A stretch of DNA of 64,000 nt from NCBI RefSeq assembly GCF_028736925.1, contig NZ_JAQZAT010000002.1, forward strand, positions 1 through 64,000, in the 5' to 3' direction. Of this stretch, positions 59,532 to 64,000 are shown one piece after another. Position numbers and translations under genes: made by a program. A model generated the notes under the pieces. That model made no database searches, was not told where the DNA came from, and saw only the letters and a program-made list of their open reading frames with translations. Source of the stretch: Flavivirga sp. 57AJ16. GTDB taxonomy: Bacteria; Bacteroidota; Bacteroidia; Flavobacteriales; Flavobacteriaceae. The first letter of the stretch is position 1, and every line of letters begins with the position of its first letter.

Positions 59532-60563
59532 TCAGAACATCATTTTTCGTTTTCTAACTAATAACCAAATAATAACGGGAGCTCCAAATAAAGAAGTTAT
59601 GGCATTAATTGGTAAGGTCAGGTCACTCGATGGCAACTGTGCAATGCTATCACAAATAAGCATCACAATAGCACCAAATAAAAAAACTGCGGGCAATAAT
59701 ATTTTATGGTTGGAGGTGTTAAAAATTTGCCGCGTCATATGTGGGATAGCTAATCCTATAAATACTATAGGTCCCGCAAAAGCTGTAATGGTTCCTGCTA
59801 ATAAGCTGGTAGCAATAATTATAAACAATCGGCTTGTTTTTATATCCAACCCTAAGCTTTTTGCATAATTTTCTCCTAATAATAATGTGTTTAATGCTTT
59901 TATGGAGACCAAACTCATTAATATGCCTAATATATAAATTATAAATAAAATAAATAATTCATGCCATGTAAGATTCCCTATGCTACCAAACCCCCAAAAA
60001 ATATATTGTTGTAACTCTTCCGCAGAGCTAAAATAAGAGAGCACACTAACTGTAGCTGTGGTAATGCTGCCAAACATTAAGCCTATAATTAATATGGCCA
60101 TGGTGTCCCTAATTTTATTAGATATTATTAGAACAAATAGAAGTACTATAAAACTACCTAAACTGGCGGCAATGACAATGCTCCATTTAGAAACAAGTAT
60201 TTCGGCAAAAGTACCGCCAAAAATCGATGCGCCCATAATAACTAAAGCCACCCCCAGACTCGAACCGGATGTAATTCCTAAAACAAAAGGACCAGCTAGT
60301 GGGTTTCTGAATAATGTTTGCATGAGCAGGCCGGAGATGCCCAAGCCAGAACCAACGATAATGGCTGTAAATGCTTTTGGTAACCTGTATTCATGAATAA
60401 TATGTTGCCAGGATTCATTTCCTGTTGGATTCCCAATTAAGCCATTAAAAACATCTTGGAAAGGGATAAAAACAGAACCTAAACTAATGTTTACACAAAA
60501 ACACAGGAAAAGTAATAGGATTAATACTATAAATGAACGTTTATATGTTTTAGTATGTGGCAA
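59532..60563 (-). CDS. FecCD/BtuC-type ABC permease
   Basis: A 343-residue inner-membrane permease with ten helices. The FecCD family is shown by GSGLGISGLLMQTLFRNPLA and PLAGPFVLGITSGSSLG, with FVGLAIPHMTRQIF near the C-terminus that contacts the ATPase. It starts directly at the stop of the substrate-binding protein gene. Such systems import iron chelates, heme or cobalamin. Confidence 0.93.
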   Translation of the reverse strand: MPHTKTYKRSFIVLILLLFLCFCVNISLGSVFIPFQDVFNGLIGNPTGNESWQHIIHEYRLPKAFTAIIVGSGLGISGLLMQTLFRNPLAGPFVLGITSGSSLGVALVIMGASIFGGTFAEILVSKWSIVIAASLGSFIVLLFVLIISNKIRDTMAILIIGLMFGSITTATVSVLSYFSSAEELQQYIFWGFGSIGNLTWHELFILFIIYILGILMSLVSIKALNTLLLGENYAKSLGLDIKTSRLFIIIATSLLAGTITAFAGPIVFIGLAIPHMTRQIFNTSNHKILLPAVFLFGAIVMLICDSIAQLPSSDLTLPINAITSLFGAPVIIWLLVRKRKMMF

Positions 60564-61706
60564 TTATTCTAAGCGTTTAAAAAAGAAAAGTTCATAATCA
60601 TTTAATAGCTCTGGGTGTGCCATTTTTATAACGTCTTTTAAAATTAAATCAGGGCGTAAAGTTCCCAGTTCGTAATAGAGCAGTCCACCCTTCTCACCTT
60701 TCTTTTCGGTATAGGTATATACATGGTTATTTTTATAAGCATTAAAAAAGGCATAGCCTTTGTGATCTTGTAGCATTTCTTTTTTAGTATCAAAGTTTCC
60801 AGCACCTATCCATAGTTCTACATTTTGAGCTTTTTCCAATACATTTTCAAAGTTTAAATGTAGACTTCCATTATTATTGTTTTCTTTCCAAATATAATCG
60901 GTATTAGCATCTTCTAAATATTTCGCAAGAAAACTTTTGCCACCAGGAACATGCCATACATCTTTAAATGTAGATCCTGACATGACTGTTGGTTTTCTGG
61001 CTATCTTTTTTGCTGTCTCTTTTGCTTTTAAGTAATTGTATTCTATAGTTTTAAAAACAGAATCGGCTTCTTTTTCTTTATTGTAAAATGCCGCTACAAA
61101 TTTTATCCATTCAGCTTTTCCCAAAGGGTGTTGCTCTGTCCAAGCACCATCAAGGACAACAGGAATACCTAATTTCTCTATTTGATCTAATTTTTTATGG
61201 ACGCCATTAACAGAAAAGCCCATTACTAAATCTGGATTTAGCTCTAAAAGTAATTCGATATTGAGTTCCAAATCGTTGCCTAGTTCTCTAATGTCCCCAT
61301 TATCAACTCGCTCTCTGGTTTTTTTAGAGCAAATGTATTTTGTGTTAGGAAAACCAATTAAACTACGGTCCACTCCTAAATATTCTAAAGCAGGAATATT
61401 GGTTGTGGAAACAGCAACAATTGTTTTAATAGGTACTTCTATTATTTTGGCATTTGCATCTTGTGCCGGCAGTTTTTTGCCTTTATTTACTAAAAAATAA
61501 GTAAAGGTTTTATTGCTATTTGGCCATGCTGAATTAACAACTACTTTTTTGTAATCTTTATATTTAGTTATAGAGAAACCTTCAGCATAGCGTATAATTT
61601 CTTCTATTCCTTCTGATTTGTTTATGGAAGCTACTGTTTGCTTTTTTTCCTCTTTACAGGAAGTAAGGAGTACGGAACATGTTACTAAAAGGGTTAAAAA
61701 ACGCAT
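60564..61706 (-). CDS. ABC substrate-binding lipoprotein, FecB/BtuF type
   Basis: A 380-residue lipoprotein (MRFLTLLVTCSVLLTSC) with a TroA-like two-lobe binding domain. Visible are YFLVNKGKKLPAQDANAKII, TTNIPALEYLGVDRSLIGFP, ELLLELNPDLVMGFSVNGVH and TLRPDLILKDVI. The substrate is an iron chelate, heme or cobalamin. The neighbour across the divergent promoter is a Dph6-like gene, which in Bacteroidota is often linked to cobalamin uptake. No B12 riboswitch fits in the 93-base space upstream. Confidence 0.9.
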   Translation of the reverse strand: MRFLTLLVTCSVLLTSCKEEKKQTVASINKSEGIEEIIRYAEGFSITKYKDYKKVVVNSAWPNSNKTFTYFLVNKGKKLPAQDANAKIIEVPIKTIVAVSTTNIPALEYLGVDRSLIGFPNTKYICSKKTRERVDNGDIRELGNDLELNIELLLELNPDLVMGFSVNGVHKKLDQIEKLGIPVVLDGAWTEQHPLGKAEWIKFVAAFYNKEKEADSVFKTIEYNYLKAKETAKKIARKPTVMSGSTFKDVWHVPGGKSFLAKYLEDANTDYIWKENNNNGSLHLNFENVLEKAQNVELWIGAGNFDTKKEMLQDHKGYAFFNAYKNNHVYTYTEKKGEKGGLLYYELGTLRPDLILKDVIKMAHPELLNDYELFFFKRLE

Positions 61707-61799
61707 GAAAAAGTAATTAAGGTCTAAAGGTCTTTATTTTTTTTGTAAAACTAGAATCTTCTGGTAATTAAACCTATTTTTGATGCTTTAAAATAAATT

Positions 61800-62456
61800 A
61801 TGAGTCATTTTTTGTGTTCCTGGAGTGGGGGGAAAGATAGCTGCTATGCCTTTTATAAAGCGATGAGATTAGGATATAAACCAACAGTTTTATTAAATGT
61901 AATGAATGAATTTGGAGATCGTTCCCGTTCCCATGGTATTACAAAACCAATTTTAAAGGCGCAGGCTGAGGCTCTGGATTTACCAATTCATTTTTTTAGC
62001 AGTTCATGGACAGATTATGAAGTAAAGTATATCAAAAACCTAAAACAACTGGTTAAGGATTACCCAATAACACATACTGTTTTTGGAGATATTGATATTG
62101 AATCGCATCGATCCTGGGAAGAAAAAGTGTCTAATGCCTCAGGTTTAGAGGCTATTTTGCCTTTGTGGCAACAAAATAGAAAACAATTGGTCTTAGATAT
62201 GATTTCGGATGGCTTAGAAGCTATTATTGTATCTTGTAATAACGATTTGGGATCCGACTTTTTAGGAAGAACTATTGATGTATCCATTATTGAAACCTTT
62301 GAATCTATGGGTATTGATGCTTGTGGAGAAAATGGAGAATACCACACACTGGTTACCAACGCCCCTTTTTTTAAGAATAGGATTGATGTGGAAGTTATTA
62401 AAAAGGCGGTTTCCAGTAATTATAATTTTGCTGAATTAGTGCTTATTGAGGATTGA
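61800..62456 (+). CDS. Dph6-like ATP pyrophosphatase (diphthine-ammonia ligase family)
   Basis: A 218-residue PP-loop ATPase with SGGKDSCYAF at the N-terminus and the conserved ACGENGEYHTLVTNAPFF near the end. Eukaryotic Dph6 amidates diphthine; bacteria lack diphthamide, so the reaction must differ. It is divergent from the uptake operon, whose substrate may be cobalamin. The protein is cytoplasmic. Confidence 0.9.
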   Translation: MSHFLCSWSGGKDSCYAFYKAMRLGYKPTVLLNVMNEFGDRSRSHGITKPILKAQAEALDLPIHFFSSSWTDYEVKYIKNLKQLVKDYPITHTVFGDIDIESHRSWEEKVSNASGLEAILPLWQQNRKQLVLDMISDGLEAIIVSCNNDLGSDFLGRTIDVSIIETFESMGIDACGENGEYHTLVTNAPFFKNRIDVEVIKKAVSSNYNFAELVLIED

Positions 62457-62642
62457 TTTTGGAAGATTATTGTTTTCGGTATACGTGTGGATTCCTGCCT
62501 CCGCAGGAATGACAAGTTTTAGCAATAAGGAATAATGACACAATAACACTGTTTAATATTTAACCTTCTTTTTACGAAGCTCAAAATTTTGAGTTTTGTC
62601 ATTCCTGCGGAGGCAGGAATCCACTGGTTTAATAAATATTTT

Positions 62643-62954
62643 ATGTATAAAACAATTCACCAATACTACCTTTACATTTTAACAAATAAAACTTGTGGGA
62701 CTTTGTATATCGGGGTAACAAATGATTTGGAACGCCGTATGTTTGAACACAAAAATAAATTGGTCAAGGGCTTTACACAGAAATATGGCTTATACAAATT
62801 GTTGTATTTTGAAACTTATCAATATGTTGATGATGCTATTAAAAGGGAAAAGAACATGAAGAAATGGAAGCGTCAATGGAAAATAGATTTAATAGAAAAA
62901 GAGAATCCAAATTGGAAAGACCTGTCTAAGGATCGGACTTATTTGATTGAATGA
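62643..62954 (+). CDS. GIY-YIG nuclease family protein, copy 1 (intact)
   Basis: A 103-residue single-domain GIY-YIG nuclease of the UPF0213/YhbQ type. The motif is YLYILTNKT (first strand) then LYIGVTNDLERRMFEHKN at residues 21-38, with catalytic Tyr22, Arg31 and Glu-35/His-36 present; AIKREKNMKKWKRQWKIDLI follows. An in-frame TTG at 62589 would translate the palindrome as VIPAEAGIHW; I prefer the ATG at 62643. No partner domain is seen. It is likely to cut DNA, but substrate and role are unknown. Confidence 0.85.
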   Translation: MYKTIHQYYLYILTNKTCGTLYIGVTNDLERRMFEHKNKLVKGFTQKYGLYKLLYFETYQYVDDAIKREKNMKKWKRQWKIDLIEKENPNWKDLSKDRTYLIE

Positions 62955-63145
62955 CAAATAAAGGAAATATTATTGTTTTCGGTATACGAGTGGATTCCTG
63001 CCTCCGCAGGAATGACAAGTTTTAGCAATAAGGAATAATGACACAATAACACTGTTTAATATTTAACCTTCTTTTTACGAAGCTCAAAATTTTGAGTTTT
63101 GTCATTCCTGCGGAGGCAGGAATCCACTGGTTTAATAAATATTTT

Positions 63146-63457
63146 ATGTATAAAACAATTCACCAATACTACCTTTACATTTTAACAAATAAAACTTGTG
63201 GGACTTTGTATATCGGGGTAACAAATGATTTGGAACGCCGTATGTTTGAACACAAAAATAAATTGGTCAAGGGCTTTACACAGAAATATGGCTTATACAA
63301 ATTGTTGTATTTTGAAACTTATTAATATGTTGATGATGCTATTAAAAGGGAAAAGAACATGAAGAAATGGAAACGTCAATGGAAAATAGATTTAATAGAA
63401 AAGGACAATCCAAATTGGAAAGATCTGTCTAAGGATTGGACTTATTTGATTGAATGA
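63146..63457 (+). pseudogene. GIY-YIG nuclease copy 2, truncated by a nonsense mutation
   Basis: Same length and sequence as copy 1, but CAA at codon 60 has become TAA (63323-63325), leaving the catalytic part without its C-terminal helices. The rest of the frame remains open to a TGA at 63457, so the mutation is recent. Other changes are few and mostly silent or conservative. Confidence 0.85.
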
Positions 63458-63653
63458 CAAATAAAGGAAATATTAATGTTTTTGGTATGCGAGTGGATTC
63501 CTGCTTCCGCAGGAATGACAAGTGTTGTTTTGGCAATAAGGAATAATAACACAATAACACTGTTTAATCTTTAACCTTCTTTTTACGAAGCTCAAAATTT
63601 TGAGTTTTGTCATTCCTGCGGAGGCAGGAATCCACTGGTTTAATAAATATTTT

Positions 63654-63965
63654 ATGTATAAGACAATTCACCAATACTTCCTTTACATTTTAACAAATAA
63701 AACTTGTGGGACTTTGTACATCGGGGTAACAAATGATTTGGAACGCCGTATGTTTGAACACAAAAATAAATTGGTCAAGGGCTTTACACAGAAATATGGC
63801 TTATACAAATTGTTGTATTTTGAAACTTATCAATATGTTGATGATGCTATTAAAAGGGAAAAGAACATGAAGAAATGGAAGCGTCAATGGAAAATAGATT
63901 TAATAGAAAAAGAGAATCCAAATTAGAAAGACCTGTCTAAGGATTGGACTTATTTGATTGAATGA
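63654..63965 (+). pseudogene. GIY-YIG nuclease copy 3, truncated near its end
   Basis: Codon 91 (TGG in copy 1) is TAG at 63924-63926, removing the last 13 residues. The conserved core is intact apart from Tyr9 to Phe. It may still fold and act, since the lost tail is not conserved. The following 35 bases begin the next unit before the window ends. Confidence 0.75.
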
Positions 63966-64000
63966 AAAATAAAGGAAATATTAATGTTTTTGGTATGCGA

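Larger units (their letters stand above)
62467..64000. repeat. Tandem array of GIY-YIG cassettes, about 503-508 bp period
   Basis: Three full units and the start of a fourth run to the window edge. Each unit has: a left palindrome GTGGATTCCTGC-CTCCGCAGGAATGAC, an 84-89 bp spacer, the right palindrome (its exact reverse complement, 27 bp), 18 bases, and a GIY-YIG gene. Left palindromes are at 62487, 62990 and 63493; right ones at 62598, 63101 and 63609. Unit 3 has a 5-base longer spacer and one change in its left palindrome. Confidence 0.95.

Noticed and set aside
61707-61799. Cobalamin riboswitch upstream of the uptake operon
   Set aside because: The space is only 93 bases and contains no B12-box-like sequence that I can recognise.
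62467-64000. CRISPR or rRNA-like repeat array
   Set aside because: The units are 503-508 bp and each contains an open GIY-YIG reading frame, so this is a tandem gene duplication with palindromes.

Overview
This window is an AT-rich chromosomal segment of a member of the Bacteroidota, most likely a marine Flavobacteriaceae. Four things point there. Several promoters follow the Bacteroidota pattern (TTTG or TTG, about 19-20 bases, then TAnnTTTGC), for example upstream of rpmH, rpmE2 and mtaB. Shine-Dalgarno sequences are weak. Some protein architectures are typical of the group: a cyclophilin-FKBP fusion, a 314-residue NusB and a 950-residue CarB without its C-terminal regulatory domain. The set of conserved small families (DUF3276, DUF1573, DUF4199, DUF6934, YHYH, YwqK-like lipoprotein) is also typical.

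Layout. 1-9 kb holds housekeeping genes: PPIase, a DinB-type transferase, GNAT, a thioredoxin-like protein, a CsaA-like protein, a DUF3276 protein, an ABC exporter, and nusB-DUF1573-yajC. 9-10.7 kb has a divergent oxyR/dps pair. 11-17.2 kb is a MoxR-DUF58-DUF4350-DUF4129-SpoIIM cluster with a divergent RDD membrane protein. 17.6-26 kb carries a TRIC-like channel, purL, a DUF6934 gene with a 56-residue partner, a fructosamine-kinase-like protein and an RsmB/NOP rRNA methyltransferase. 26-33.3 kb has two ECF-sigma clusters, each with a small membrane protein and a Spy/ZraP-like periplasmic protein. The first is followed by YHYH, YwqK-like and SCO genes, which suggests metal (perhaps copper) homeostasis. 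33.7-39.4 kb holds an MsbA-like exporter, a phosphohexomutase, a GT2 glycosyltransferase, a DUF4199 protein and rpmE2. 39.5-50 kb has a GlmU-like protein, a PD40 protein, a YhhN-like protein, an oligopeptide-binding lipoprotein, mtaB, small lipoproteins, a hydrolase and a lytic transglycosylase. 50.8-54 kb contains rpmH and carB. 54.1-58.6 kb has a cytochrome-like lipoprotein, a broken TonB-dependent receptor remnant, an acyl-CoA thioesterase, a DUF3307-satD pair behind four phased palindromes, and rmuC. 58.6-62.5 kb is a BtuFCD/FecBCD-type uptake operon opposite a Dph6-like ATP pyrophosphatase. 62.5-64 kb is a tandem array of GIY-YIG nuclease cassettes that runs off the window.

Non-coding DNA is rich in small mobile-looking repeats. 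At least four MITE-like families are present. One 161-bp element with 3-bp target duplications interrupts the TonB-receptor remnant. Another 185-bp element, with perfect 19-bp terminal inverted repeats and a 9-bp target duplication, is nested inside a second MITE. A short palindromic repeat has been absorbed in frame into mtaB.

The three most unusual items are the tandem GIY-YIG cassettes bounded by 27-bp inverted palindromes, the satD operator array (four palindromes with exact 28-bp phasing), and the nested or gene-disrupting MITEs. I see no rRNA, tRNA, CRISPR array, prophage or full-length insertion sequence.
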